Made by a program: the position numbers and the translations under genes. From contig JAHCIH010000002.1 in NCBI GenBank assembly GCA_026129335.1, positions 1 to 64,000 on the forward strand: DNA of 64,000 bases. The letters are read 5' to 3'. Of this stretch, positions 8,280 through 16,928 are shown piece by piece (the stretch's first letter is position 1; each line of letters starts with the position of its first letter). A model generated the notes under the pieces. It made no database searches. It was not told the origin of the DNA and saw nothing but the letters and a program-made list of their open reading frames with translations. The stretch is from Anaerolineales bacterium (GTDB taxonomy: Bacteria; Chloroflexota; Anaerolineae; Anaerolineales; UBA11579).

Positions 8280-9524
8280 ATGAAGAAACTCAACGCCCTC
8301 AGCGTTTATCTGTTCGCCCATTTCACCAGCGGGTTCGTCACGAAGCTGGTCTTCACCACCTATATCCTCTACCGCGTCGAAGTCGCCCGGCTGGATCCGC
8401 TGCAGCTGGTGCTGTTGGGCACCATCATGGAAGCCTCGATCTTCCTGTTCGAAATCCCCACCGGGGTGGTCGCCGACCTCTACAGTCGGCGCGCCTCGGT
8501 GATCATCGGCTTTCTGATGATGGGCCTGGGCTTCGCCATCGAGGGCCTGGCGCCGTTGTTTTGGGTGATCGCCCTCTCGCAGTTCGTCTGGGGGTTTGGC
8601 GCCACCTTCCTCAGCGGGGCCTTCTCGGCCTGGGTCGCCGACGAGGTCGGCGCCAAACAGGCCGGCCCGGCTTTCCTGCGCGCCAATCAGTTCAGCCTGG
8701 CCGGCAACCTGTTAGGCATCCCCTTCGGCGTGTGGCTGGGTTCGCTGGCGCTGAACCTGCCCTTCCTGGCCGGCGGCGGACTCCTGATCGCCCTGGCGAT
8801 CTTCCTGGCCCTCTTCATGCCGGAGACCGGCTTCAAGCCGGCGCCCGCCAGCCAGCGCCAAGGCTGGAACAGCATGTTCACCACGTTCAAAAAGGGCCTG
8901 GACGTGCTGCGCGGCCGCCCGGCGCTGATCACTTTCGCTTTCATCGGCCTGGTGGTCGGGCTGTACAGCGAAGCCTGGGACCGGCTTTCGCAGCCCTTCC
9001 TGCTGGAGCGCTTCAGCTTCCCGGACTTGTTCGGCCTGCAGTGGGGCGCCATCCAGTGGCTGGGCGTGCTCAACCTGGCCTTCATCCTGGCCAGCCTGGC
9101 CGCCAACGAATTCGTCAAGCGCCGCGTGGATACCCGCCGCGGGCAAAACACCCTGCAGGGCCTGCAGCGCATTTACGCCGGCATGGTCGCCGCCATGCTG
9201 TTGTTCACGCTGACACGCAATTTCTACATAGCCATCGCGGCAATGATTGTCTTCAACGGGCTGCGGGCGGTTACCTTCCCACTGACCAACGCCTGGATCA
9301 ACCAGCAAATCGAGTCGAAAGTGCGCGCCACGGTGCTTTCCATCACCGGGCAGATCGACGCGCTGGGCGAGCTGGGCGGCGGGCCGGTGCTCGGCGCACT
9401 GGGCCGCCGCTTCTCCATGCAGGTGGCCCTGTGGGCCTCGGCGGCCACGCTCTCCACCAGCCTACCGCTCTTCCAACGCATCCGCCGTCTCACCCTGGCC
9501 GAAACGAAAAAGAAGGGCCGCTGA
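8280..9524 (+). CDS. Major facilitator superfamily transporter
   Basis: A 414-residue protein with about 12 hydrophobic segments in the MFS pattern. The signature loop between helices 2 and 3 is GVVADLYSRRASVIIGF, a variant of the G-x-x-x-D-R/K-x-G-R-R motif. The second half holds QWLGVLNLAFILASLAANEF and VRATVLSITGQIDALGELGG, a segment common in MFS permeases annotated as drug/efflux (DHA) members. The substrate cannot be predicted. ATG 8280 is preferred over an upstream in-frame ATG at 8232 because the sequence begins directly with a short charged tail and the first helix, and a TACACT box lies at 8254-8259. The 3' end forms a hairpin terminator shared with the convergent lipoprotein gene. 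Confidence 0.82.
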   Translation: MKKLNALSVYLFAHFTSGFVTKLVFTTYILYRVEVARLDPLQLVLLGTIMEASIFLFEIPTGVVADLYSRRASVIIGFLMMGLGFAIEGLAPLFWVIALSQFVWGFGATFLSGAFSAWVADEVGAKQAGPAFLRANQFSLAGNLLGIPFGVWLGSLALNLPFLAGGGLLIALAIFLALFMPETGFKPAPASQRQGWNSMFTTFKKGLDVLRGRPALITFAFIGLVVGLYSEAWDRLSQPFLLERFSFPDLFGLQWGAIQWLGVLNLAFILASLAANEFVKRRVDTRRGQNTLQGLQRIYAGMVAAMLLFTLTRNFYIAIAAMIVFNGLRAVTFPLTNAWINQQIESKVRATVLSITGQIDALGELGGGPVLGALGRRFSMQVALWASAATLSTSLPLFQRIRRLTLAETKKKGR

Positions 9525-9537
9525 CGCGGCTCTTCTT
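9510..9537. terminator. Bidirectional intrinsic terminator between MFS and SdrD B-like lipoprotein genes
   Basis: An inverted repeat has arms at 9510-9521 and 9526-9537 (one mismatch, 4-nt loop). It starts with A's and ends in a T-rich run, so it can stop transcription from both sides. It includes the MFS stop codon region. Confidence 0.6.
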
Positions 9538-9561
9538 GCTTTCAGGTTGGTACGCACCTGG

Positions 9562-11811
9562 CTACTGCGGCAGGTACCAGCGCGCCCGCCAGTCGCCCGA
9601 GCCGGGCTCCGGCTCGAAGAAGTCGGCGTTGGTGTGCACCATGTGGATGAACAGCTTGCCGGGTTTCAGCGGGAACGGCGTGCCGTCGGCATACACGAAG
9701 CGGATGGGGCGCGTGCGCCCGGTCTCCTGCTCGTAGGGGCCGTTGACCGTGGACCAGTACAGGTCGCAGACCAATCCATCGCGCAGCAGCTTGACCTGGC
9801 CGGTGGTGCCTTCCATGTGGGCATCGAAGATGGTGCCGGCGGCGTTCAGTTGCTCATGCACGACGAAGAAGACCATCACGTTCTCGAACTGCAGCGGCTG
9901 GCCGGTGAGCGACTCGGTGCTGACCTCCTGCACGTCCGGAGCCAGGTAGGTGTTCTGGTGGCGGATGTAGCTGGCGCTGGCTTCGTCGTAGCTCCAGTAG
10001 GTCTGGTTGTTGATGTTGTAGAACATGGTCAGCGACTTGGCCGGGAAGCAGCCTTCCGGCGGCGTGTCTTCGAAGAGGTTGCCGGTCAGGTTGGGCGGGC
10101 CGTAGATGCCCACGTTGTCGGCGGCCACCTCTTGCAGTTTGGTCACATCGATGCCCGCAGAGCCGATGTCGCCGGGGTCACTGCTGTGCGCCTGGGCGCA
10201 GACCTGGATTTGGGCGAGCACTTCGGGGTCGGCGCCGGCAATCACTGTGCAGCCTTCGAAGTAACCGCGCAGCACCTCATAGACCAGGCGGCCGGAACGC
10301 ACGCCTTCGATGACAATCGAATGGCGCAGGCCGGCATCCAGGTCGAGTTTCTCGCTCACATCCTGCGGCAGGGTGAAGCCCTCGGTCAGGCCGGTGGCCG
10401 GGTTGGCATCGCTATCGATGTCGTCGGCGGCCAGGTTGGGGCTGATGAAGTAGAAAGTCTGCAGCGCGGCCGGGATGGTGAAGCGCAGCTGATAGGTGAA
10501 GCCATACTGCGGCTCGATGAGGAAGTGGTAACGCCCGGCGCCGTCCGTAGTCGTGCTGGCCACCACCGCGCTGCTCAGGATCAGCTCCACCTGCACGCCG
10601 GGCACGCCCGGCTCGCCCTCGTCTTGCTGGCCGTTGCCGTTCGAGTCGTACCAGACCAGGTCGCCGATGAGGAATTTGCCCTCGCCGGTTTCAGGCAGGC
10701 CGTCACCCTGCTGGTCGCCGAGCACTTCGTCGACATCAATCTCCGGATAGCAGCCGTAGAACTGCGCGTAGAGGCGCGTGTCGCCGTCGCCAATCCACCA
10801 TTCACTGACCCAGGCAGCCCACTGCAGGCCGGTGGGCGGGCGGGTCGCCGCTGGCGGGAACTGCGAGATGGAGAGGCCCACCACGCCCCAGTCGACCGCC
10901 TGCGGCACGCACAGTGGTTGGCCGGTCAGCGGGTTGTAGCCCTCAGGGAATTCGTCAGGGCCCATGCTGCTCGGGCCGGCGGGGGCAGCGGCGATAGCCG
11001 GCACAAAACCGGCATCGTAGACAGCGCCGGGCGGTATCAGCGTGAAGGACGCCGTGTGGCCGCTGTTCGGGTCGGCGTCACTGTCCGCAGCGTCGTCGCC
11101 GGCGTCCATCTGGGTGAATTGATATTCGAAGGGCGGGAAGAACGCCAGGCGATACTGCAGGCCGGCGGGCACTGCGGCGAACTCATAGACGCCGTCCGCC
11201 CCGGTGCTTTGCTCGCCAAGCGTGCTGCCGCCGGCATTCAGCAGGCGCACGGTCACATCGGCCAGCGGCGGCTCATCGGCGCCCTGCAAGCCATCTTCAT
11301 CTTCATCCACCCAGGCAAAGCCGCGGATGTTCGCCGTTGTTTCAGGGGCAGCTGTCGGCAACAAATCGGGACGTGGGGTATCGGAGTCGGTGAGCACCAG
11401 GCCGGCATCCATATCGGTACGCTGCCCCTCAAGGCTAAGTATGCCAGTGCGCCCAGTGGCCGGGTCCACATCACTATCCAAGTCACGGTTGTCACCCTGG
11501 CCCTGGAAAGTGAACACGTAACCGGTCGGAGCCTGGAATTCCAGATAGTAATTGCCGGAAGAAACGCCCTGCTCACTGAGCCGATAGCTGCCATCCGGCC
11601 CGGTTGCCACAGTACTTACAACCTCCCCATCAGGAACGTTGTACAAACGCACAAGCACACCTTGAACCCCTGGTTCGCCAGGATCTTGAATGCCATTGCC
11701 ATTCTCATCCAGCCAAACCAAGTCGCCAACGGCCACACAGCCGCTGAGCAATAAGGCGGAAAAGGCAAATACGACCAATCGAAATGCTGTTTTTGGGATT
11801 AACTTGTCCAT
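9562..11811 (-). CDS. Lipoprotein with three SdrD B-like (Cna_B-type) repeats and an unassigned C-terminal domain
   Basis: A 749-residue secreted lipoprotein. The signal sequence ends in the lipobox LLLSGC, so Cys is near residue 22. Three SdrD B-like beta-sandwich repeats start VGDLVWLDENGNGIQDPGEP, IRGFAWVDEDEDGLQ and IGDLVWYDSNGNGQQDEGEP. Each has the acidic D-x-N-G-N-G type calcium-binding loop and closes with DSD-x-DP-x-TG. These repeats usually form rigid stalks on surface proteins. Between the second and third, and after the third (about the last 190 residues), are segments I do not recognise. There is no C-terminal LPXTG motif, hydrophobic stretch and positive tail, so despite the nearby sortase gene it is anchored by lipid. 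AGAGAGG precedes ATG 11811 at a normal distance. Confidence 0.8.
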   Translation of the reverse strand: MDKLIPKTAFRLVVFAFSALLLSGCVAVGDLVWLDENGNGIQDPGEPGVQGVLVRLYNVPDGEVVSTVATGPDGSYRLSEQGVSSGNYYLEFQAPTGYVFTFQGQGDNRDLDSDVDPATGRTGILSLEGQRTDMDAGLVLTDSDTPRPDLLPTAAPETTANIRGFAWVDEDEDGLQGADEPPLADVTVRLLNAGGSTLGEQSTGADGVYEFAAVPAGLQYRLAFFPPFEYQFTQMDAGDDAADSDADPNSGHTASFTLIPPGAVYDAGFVPAIAAAPAGPSSMGPDEFPEGYNPLTGQPLCVPQAVDWGVVGLSISQFPPAATRPPTGLQWAAWVSEWWIGDGDTRLYAQFYGCYPEIDVDEVLGDQQGDGLPETGEGKFLIGDLVWYDSNGNGQQDEGEPGVPGVQVELILSSAVVASTTTDGAGRYHFLIEPQYGFTYQLRFTIPAALQTFYFISPNLAADDIDSDANPATGLTEGFTLPQDVSEKLDLDAGLRHSIVIEGVRSGRLVYEVLRGYFEGCTVIAGADPEVLAQIQVCAQAHSSDPGDIGSAGIDVTKLQEVAADNVGIYGPPNLTGNLFEDTPPEGCFPAKSLTMFYNINNQTYWSYDEASASYIRHQNTYLAPDVQEVSTESLTGQPLQFENVMVFFVVHEQLNAAGTIFDAHMEGTTGQVKLLRDGLVCDLYWSTVNGPYEQETGRTRPIRFVYADGTPFPLKPGKLFIHMVHTNADFFEPEPGSGDWRARWYLPQ

Positions 11812-11890
11812 GGCAGCCCTCTCTATTAGGCGAAAGGCAGAGCCCCTGCGATATTTTACCTGCCCAGGTTCAGCTGACTGAGGCAAGCGT

Positions 11891-11906
11891 TATAATCGCT
11901 TTGGAG
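11891..11906 (+). promoter_or_regulatory. acnA: -10 box (TATAAT) and short SD of acnA
   Basis: TATAAT at 11891-11896 is followed by GGAG at 11903-11906, 5 nt before the ATG. The predicted transcript starts near 11903 and would have only a very short leader. It is divergent to the lipoprotein promoter. Confidence 0.5.
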
Positions 11907-11911
11907 TATCG

Positions 11912-14611
11912 ATGAAAAAAGACCCTTTCAATTCTATTAAAACCCTGAGCGCAAACAACAAACAATATCGTTATTACAGTTTGCGCAGTTTGGAAGAGGC
12001 CGGCCTGACCCAATTGGCACGCCTGCCCTTCTCCATCCGTATTTTGCTGGAAGCCGTGCTGCGTAATTGCAACGGCGTGGATGTTTTTGAAGATGACGTG
12101 CGCAACTTGGCTGGCTGGCAGCCGCGGGCCGAAACCCGCGCTCCGATGCCCTTCAAGCCCGCCCGGGTGCTGCTACAGGACTTCACCGGCGTGCCCGCCA
12201 TTGTGGACCTGGCGGCGATGCGCGACGCGGTGGCCGCCCTGGGCGGCGACCCGGCGAAAATCAACCCGCTGGTGCCGGTGGACCTGGTCATCGATCATTC
12301 GGTGCAGGTGGATTTCTTCGCCACCCCCGACGCGCTGCAGCGCAACGCCGAAATCGAGTTCATGCGCAATCGCGAACGCTACGAGTTCCTGCACTGGGGC
12401 CAGCAGGCCTTCGACAACTTCCGCGTCGTGCCGCCCAACACGGGCATCGTCCACCAGGTGAACCTGGAATACCTGGGCCAGGTGGTGATGACCAACGAGC
12501 ACGACGGCGAAACTTTCGCGTTCCCCGATACGCTGGTGGGCACCGACTCGCACACCACGATGATTAACGGCCTCGGCGTGGTGGGCTGGGGCGTGGGCGG
12601 CATCGAGGCCGAGGCGGCCATGCTGGGCCGCGCGGTGGACATGCTGGCCCCGGAAGTGATCGGCTTCAAGTTGCACGGCAAGTTGCGCGAAGGCGTCACC
12701 CCCACCGACCTGACGCTGACCATCACCCAAATCCTGCGCCAGAAAGGCGTGGTGGACAAGTTTGTGGAATTCTACGGCCCCGGCCTGGACGCGATGAGCC
12801 TGGCCGACCGGGCGATGATTGGCAACATGTCGCCGGAGAACGGCGCCACAATCACCTACTTCCCGGTGGACGCCGAGACGCTGCGCTACCTGGAGCTCAC
12901 CGCTCGCAGCCCGGAGCAGATCGCGCTGGTCGAGGCGTACTGCAAAGAGCAGGGCCTGTTCCGCGAAGCGGACACGCCCGACCCCGAATACAGTGATACG
13001 CTGGAGCTCGACTTGGATAGCGTGCAGCCCAGCCTGGCGGGACCCAAGCGCCCGCAAGACCGGGTCACGCTGGACAAGATGCGCGACGAGTTCCACAATG
13101 CCCTGGTGGCCCCCAAAGAGGAGCGCGGCTTCGCCCTGGCTCCCGAAGAACTCCAAAAGAAGGTGACCTTCGGCACCAACGGCTCGCAAGCGGAGATGGG
13201 CCACGGCGCGCTGGTCATCGCCGCCATCACCTCCTGCACCAACACCTCCAACCCTTCGGTGATGCTCGGCGCCGGCCTGCTGGCCAAGAAGGCGGTGGAG
13301 CGCGGCCTGAAGGTCAAGCCCTACGTCAAGACCAGCCTGGCCCCCGGCTCCCGGGTGGTCACCGAATACCTGGAGAAGGCCGAGCTGATGGAGCCGCTTT
13401 CCAAACTCGGCTTCAACCTGGTGGGCTATGGTTGCACCACCTGCATCGGCAACTCTGGCCCGTTGGCCGGCGAAGTGGTCAAGGCCGTCACCGGCGGCGA
13501 CCTGGTCGCCGCGGCGGTGCTCTCCGGCAACCGCAACTTCGAGGGCCGCATCCACCCCTACGCGCTGGCCAACTATCTGGCTTCGCCGCCGCTGGTGGTC
13601 GCCTATGCGCTGGCCGGCACGGTGGACATCGACCTGGTCAACGACCCGCTGGGCATCGACGACAACGGCGGCCCGGTGTTCCTGCGCGACATCTGGCCCA
13701 GCAGCGAAGAGGTGCGCGCGGCGATCGAGAGCAACGTGCGCCCGGAGATGTTCGCCGAGCGCTACGCCAACGTCTTCACCGGCAACGAAACCTGGAACAA
13801 CATCAAGGCCCACGAGAGCGAGCTGTACAACTGGGACGGCGATTCGACTTACATCCAGCTGCCGCCGTTCTTCGAGGGTCTTACCCGCGAGCCGCAGCCG
13901 GTGGGCGACATCCACGGCGCCCGCGCCCTGGCCATTCTGGGCGATTCAGTGACCACAGACCACATCTCGCCCGCCGGGGCCATCCCGGCGGACGGCCCGG
14001 CGGGCAAGTACCTGCTGGAGCACGGCGTCACCGTGCCGAACTTCAACTCCTTCGGCTCGCGCCGCGGCAACGACCGCGTGATGGCTCGCGGCACCTTTGC
14101 CAACATCCGCCTGAAGAACGCCATGGTGCCGGGCGTGGAGGGCGGCTTCACCGCCCACCAGCCCTCCGGCGAGCCGATGAGCATCTTCGAGGCCTCGGCC
14201 AAATACAAAGAAGAGGGCGTGCCGTTGGTGGTGTTGGCCGGCAAGGAATACGGCTCCGGCTCCAGCCGCGACTGGGCGGCCAAAGGGCCGCTGCTGCTTG
14301 GCGTGCGTGCGGTCATCGCCGAATCCTTCGAGCGCATCCATCGCAGCAACCTGCTGGGCATGGGCATCCTGCCGCTGGTCTACCAGGGCGGGCAGAACGC
14401 CGCCAGCCTGGGCCTGGACGGCACGGAAACCTACCGCGTCGAAGGCATCCACGCCGGCATGGCGCCGAACGCCGAGCTGAGCGTGACCGCGGTCAAGCCC
14501 GACGGGACGGAGACAGCCTTCAAGGCGACCACCCGGCTAAACACCGTGCAAGACGTGGAGGTTTACAAGCAGGGTGGCATTCTGCCCGCGGTGATCCGCG
14601 AGATGTTGTAA
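11912..14611 (+). CDS. acnA: Aconitate hydratase A
   Basis: An 899-residue enzyme of the AcnA/IRP type that interconverts citrate and isocitrate through cis-aconitate in the TCA cycle. Its [4Fe-4S] cluster ligands are visible: Cys442 ([11 protein letters not shown]), Cys508 and Cys511 ([12 protein letters not shown]). Other family motifs are [23 protein letters not shown] near residue 210 and the swivelling domain 4 ([28 protein letters not shown]). Length and domain order match complete AcnA. The start is fixed by a promoter and SD immediately upstream. The gene stands alone; downstream are hairpins but no co-directional gene. It is convergent to the unrecognised gene at 14795-16267. Confidence 0.96.
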   Translation: MKKDPFNSIKTLSANNKQYRYYSLRSLEEAGLTQLARLPFSIRILLEAVLRNCNGVDVFEDDVRNLAGWQPRAETRAPMPFKPARVLLQDFTGVPAIVDLAAMRDAVAALGGDPAKINPLVPVDLVIDHSVQVDFFATPDALQRNAEIEFMRNRERYEFLHWGQQAFDNFRVVPPNTGIVHQVNLEYLGQVVMTNEHDGETFAFPDTLVGTDSHTTMINGLGVVGWGVGGIEAEAAMLGRAVDMLAPEVIGFKLHGKLREGVTPTDLTLTITQILRQKGVVDKFVEFYGPGLDAMSLADRAMIGNMSPENGATITYFPVDAETLRYLELTARSPEQIALVEAYCKEQGLFREADTPDPEYSDTLELDLDSVQPSLAGPKRPQDRVTLDKMRDEFHNALVAPKEERGFALAPEELQKKVTFGTNGSQAEMGHGALVIAAITSCTNTSNPSVMLGAGLLAKKAVERGLKVKPYVKTSLAPGSRVVTEYLEKAELMEPLSKLGFNLVGYGCTTCIGNSGPLAGEVVKAVTGGDLVAAAVLSGNRNFEGRIHPYALANYLASPPLVVAYALAGTVDIDLVNDPLGIDDNGGPVFLRDIWPSSEEVRAAIESNVRPEMFAERYANVFTGNETWNNIKAHESELYNWDGDSTYIQLPPFFEGLTREPQPVGDIHGARALAILGDSVTTDHISPAGAIPADGPAGKYLLEHGVTVPNFNSFGSRRGNDRVMARGTFANIRLKNAMVPGVEGGFTAHQPSGEPMSIFEASAKYKEEGVPLVVLAGKEYGSGSSRDWAAKGPLLLGVRAVIAESFERIHRSNLLGMGILPLVYQGGQNAASLGLDGTETYRVEGIHAGMAPNAELSVTAVKPDGTETAFKATTRLNTVQDVEVYKQGGILPAVIREML

Positions 14612-14629
14612 ACGCTGCGGCGGCTGTAA

Positions 14630-14649
14630 GGGCGCACGGCCGTGCGCCC
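14630..14649. terminator. Palindromic hairpin after acnA
   Basis: A perfect 20-nt GC-rich palindrome (10-bp stem) begins 18 nt after the acnA stop. It lacks a clean U-tract, so it may be a transcript-stabilising or weak termination structure rather than a classical terminator. Confidence 0.4.
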
Positions 14650-14674
14650 CTAAGGAGCTTGCTAACGGAGCGGC

Positions 14675-14738
14675 AATTAACCGAAAAGGCCACAAAGGAG
14701 ATTAAATCTTTGTGGCCTTTGTGTCTTTGTGGTTAATT
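14675..14738. repeat. Nested inverted repeat with CCACAAAG motif
   Basis: Outer arms AATTAACC/GGTTAATT (14675-14682, 14731-14738) enclose an inner stem GGCCACAAAG/CTTTGTGGCC (14688-14697, 14708-14717). The 'CCACAAAG' wording recurs near 16568 and in the stem at 61260-61310, so this is one member of a dispersed intergenic family. It may also act as a bidirectional terminator. Confidence 0.55.
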
Positions 14739-14745
14739 GTAGTAA

Positions 14746-14788
14746 GGGCGCAGCCCTGTCCTGAGCGAAGCGAAGGGATGCTGCGCCC
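14746..14788. repeat. Hairpin with 9-bp stem and 'GAGCGAAGCGAAGG' loop
   Basis: GGGCGCAGC (14746-14754) pairs with GCTGCGCCC (14780-14788). The loop includes CCTGAGCGAAGCGAAGG, a wording I know as a frequent intergenic repeat in some environmental bacterial genomes (recalled, not searched). It lies just downstream of the stop of the minus-strand gene. Confidence 0.45.
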
Positions 14789-14794
14789 CACGCT

Positions 14795-16267
14795 TTATTT
14801 TTCTTTCAGATAATGCCGGCCGTCTTCGCCGGGCAGGTAGTCCATCACACCCTGCGGCACATGGGGGTCAATCTCCAGTTCGCCGGAATCCATCGCTTCC
14901 CAGATGATCTCGAAAGGTGCCTTGCCCTTCTGCCACTTCTCGGCCATCACCACGCCGTGGCCGGGCAGCACCGTGAAGGCAATCTGCCGGGGGTCGTCGG
15001 GGTTGAGCAGCGACTGCGCCCGGCTGAAGGCGGCCTTGATGCCGCGCGCCTGGGCCTCGGTGGCGCAGGAGACCAGGTAATGATAATAGGGCGGATCCAG
15101 CGGTACATACTCGACCAGTTCCGGGTTGAACGCTTTCACACCGCGATGGCCGTGCAGCTTGGAGCGGATCACCGGCACCTCGCTCTGCACGCCGGCGATG
15201 GTCTCATGCGCCACTTTGGGCAGCAGTTCGTCCATGTCCATCATCTCGACAGCCTCGGACGATGGCGGATCGTTGCGTTTGCCATCCACATGGCGCACCT
15301 GCGCGCCGGAGCCGTCGCCGCGCACGCCGACGATGACCGCCAGGTCGTCGTCGGTCAGGCGACCCTTGTGCACCGGGCGGGCGCTGCCAGTCACCGTGGC
15401 GATCAGCGCATAAATACGTGCGTCCCAGGTGGCGAAGCAGCCTTCGCTGTATTGTTTGGCCACGCCCTCGTTCACCGCGGGCACCTGCACCAAGTCTTCG
15501 ATGCGCACCATGTCGGTGAAGAAGCCGCGCGCGCCGATCTCGTTGCCGGCGCGGCGCATGGCTTCGGGGCTGCTCAGCGCCTCCCATTCGGAGAATTCGA
15601 TGGTCGGTTCAATGAGTTCGTGGTTGGTCACCTCAGTGGTGCTTTCGGTGGTGACGATGCGCAGCACGATGTCGCTGTAAAAAGCCTCCGCTGAGGTGTT
15701 GTGGCTGGCTGGGTAGGCGCCCACCAGGTCGAAGTGGTAGACCCGCTCGGGGCGCTCCTCGCCCACCAGCAGCAGGATGCGGATGCTCTTGGCCTGAGCC
15801 TGCAGCATGCGCGCCAGCGAGAGGATCGGCCCGCCGCGCAAACCCTGCTCGATGAGCACCTTGTGCGCGGTGGGCGAGAGGCCCTCGAACTGGAAATCTT
15901 CGGCAGCCGGCGGGTCTTTGACTAGCGCGCTCCCGAAGCGCTCCATCCACTCGTCGAACTGGGCGGGACTGATTTGGATGATGTTGTAGACCACTGGGGA
16001 GCGCTTCAGGCCGAACTTGCGCCGGGCGGAGAAGAACAGCGCCTCGCGCCAGGGAATTGGCTCGCCGAAGGCGGCGGTGGTGAACAGCACATCAGGGTCG
16101 CCGCCGGGCAGCTCGCTGACCGTGTGGCCCAGCGCGGCGAAACGCTCCAGCAGGGCCGAGCTGAACTCGCTGAGCAGCGGGGTCATCGGCCCGGGCGCGA
16201 AAGCCACGCCGATGCTGCGCAGCCAAGCGTGGGTGGGGTTGGAGGTGAGAGAAGGCGTCGCTTCCAT
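14795..16267 (-). CDS. Conserved-looking protein of unknown function (490 aa)
   Basis: I do not recognise this 490-residue protein. It has no signal peptide and no membrane segments and looks like a soluble cytoplasmic protein. The N-terminus alternates strands and helices (LRSIGVAFAPGPMTPLL, HTVSELPGGDPDVLFTTAAFG), suggesting a Rossmann-like or glycosyltransferase-like start. A middle part carries ILLLVGEERPERVYHFDLVG, and near the C-terminus are HGHRGVKAFNPELVEYVPL and IAFTVLPGHGVVMAEKW. No catalytic motif stands out. Codon use matches its neighbours. ATG 16267 was chosen because TATAAG lies 11 nt upstream; a TTG two codons earlier is unlikely. It is a single-gene unit, convergent to acnA. 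Confidence 0.7.
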   Translation of the reverse strand: MEATPSLTSNPTHAWLRSIGVAFAPGPMTPLLSEFSSALLERFAALGHTVSELPGGDPDVLFTTAAFGEPIPWREALFFSARRKFGLKRSPVVYNIIQISPAQFDEWMERFGSALVKDPPAAEDFQFEGLSPTAHKVLIEQGLRGGPILSLARMLQAQAKSIRILLLVGEERPERVYHFDLVGAYPASHNTSAEAFYSDIVLRIVTTESTTEVTNHELIEPTIEFSEWEALSSPEAMRRAGNEIGARGFFTDMVRIEDLVQVPAVNEGVAKQYSEGCFATWDARIYALIATVTGSARPVHKGRLTDDDLAVIVGVRGDGSGAQVRHVDGKRNDPPSSEAVEMMDMDELLPKVAHETIAGVQSEVPVIRSKLHGHRGVKAFNPELVEYVPLDPPYYHYLVSCATEAQARGIKAAFSRAQSLLNPDDPRQIAFTVLPGHGVVMAEKWQKGKAPFEIIWEAMDSGELEIDPHVPQGVMDYLPGEDGRHYLKEK

Positions 16268-16316
16268 AGTCAAGCTACCTTATAAATGCAGTGGTTTAGT
16301 TACTATAATAACCGGG

Positions 16317-16349
16317 CACCGGCAAAAAGCAACCAGCGCGTTGCCGGTG
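16317..16349. promoter_or_regulatory. 9-bp inverted repeat upstream of small membrane protein gene
   Basis: CACCGGCAA (16317-16325) and TTGCCGGTG (16341-16349) form a perfect inverted repeat with a 15-nt spacer. It sits between a TATAAT box (16304-16309) and a TACAAT box (16351-16356). It could be a repressor operator or a stem-loop at the 5' end of a transcript from the upstream box. Confidence 0.4.
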
Positions 16350-16379
16350 ATACAATTTCGCCAGAAAGCGAAGAAAGAA

Positions 16380-16559
16380 ATGCCCTCGAAAGACCCCGAA
16401 ATCACCGTTACGACCAGCAGCGAGATGGATGGCCGGCGTGGCCTGCGCATCGTGCTCTGGTTCATTGCTGGTGCGCTGATCTTTTCCGTGCTGTGTTGCC
16501 TGTGCACGCTCGTGGTGGCCTGGTTCACCGGCGATTTTCTGATCGAGTTGTTTCTGTAA
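16380..16559 (+). CDS. Small single-pass membrane protein (59 aa)
   Basis: A short gene encoding 59 residues: a polar N-terminus (MPSKDPEITVTTSSEMDG), the basic RRGLR, one hydrophobic helix at about residues 23-49 (IVLWFIAGALIFSVLCCLC followed by TLVVAWF) and a short tail. The positive residues before the helix predict the N-terminus inside. The paired cysteines in the helix may be lipidated or metal-reactive, but this is speculation. Two -10-like boxes (TATAAT 16304, TACAAT 16351) and an inverted repeat lie upstream, and a purine-rich GAAGAAAGAA precedes the ATG. Function unknown. Confidence 0.6.
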   Translation: MPSKDPEITVTTSSEMDGRRGLRIVLWFIAGALIFSVLCCLCTLVVAWFTGDFLIELFL

Positions 16560-16774
16560 AGCCTATTAACCACAAAGAACACGAAGAGCACAAAGAAAGC
16601 CAAATCTTTTGTTTACTTTGTAGCAATCTAATGCCCCATCCCTGATTACTAAATCACTGGAACTCGTCTCATCAAAGTAAAGTTGCACTGGGCGGGTCTT
16701 GGACTTGCCCACTAATGGCTTGACGAGCGCTTCGTTTTTTGCCAGCCTGTAACGCTTTATAGGATAATGCCGGC
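16560..16774. other. Intergenic region with half of a CCACAAAG repeat
   Basis: About 215 nt without a convincing gene. It begins with AACCACAAAGAACACGAAG, one arm of the repeat family also seen near 14690 and 61270 but without its partner arm. A weak hairpin followed by six T's lies at about 16721-16739. Base composition is A+T-richer than the flanks. I see no tRNA or recognisable RNA. Confidence 0.4.
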
Positions 16775-16921
16775 ATGTTCAGCCCAAAACCGGTCCTCGC
16801 CGCTTTCCGGCGAATCCTTGCTTCATCGCAACGGCTCGGCTTGCTTGTCAAGCAGCGACACAAACGACATTATCGAGGATACCGACAGTACCTACAGGGA
16901 CTACACTGTCCCAATCTCTAA
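16775..16921 (+). CDS. Possible small basic protein (48 aa)
   Basis: An open frame of 48 codons, rich in Arg/Lys/His/Gln (the middle reads VKQRHKRHYRGYRQYLQG). A GATAAT box at 16763-16768 lies 6 nt before the ATG, the leaderless layout seen before confirmed genes here. The stop is 7 nt before the convergent DUF402 stop, so the frame fills the gap neatly. There is no recognisable family; a chance frame cannot be excluded at this length. Confidence 0.35.
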   Translation: MFSPKPVLAAFRRILASSQRLGLLVKQRHKRHYRGYRQYLQGLHCPNL

Positions 16922-16928
16922 TTGCGAA

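Noticed and set aside
9562..11811. Sortase-anchored adhesin
   Set aside because: No LPXTG-like motif, hydrophobic segment and charged tail at the C-terminus; a lipobox is present instead.
12173..13915. A 580-codon frame antisense to acnA
   Set aside because: Composition typical of a shadow frame; no promoter or SD.
16560..16774. tRNA or small RNA gene
   Set aside because: No T-loop GTTCGANTC or cloverleaf could be drawn, and hairpins are weak.
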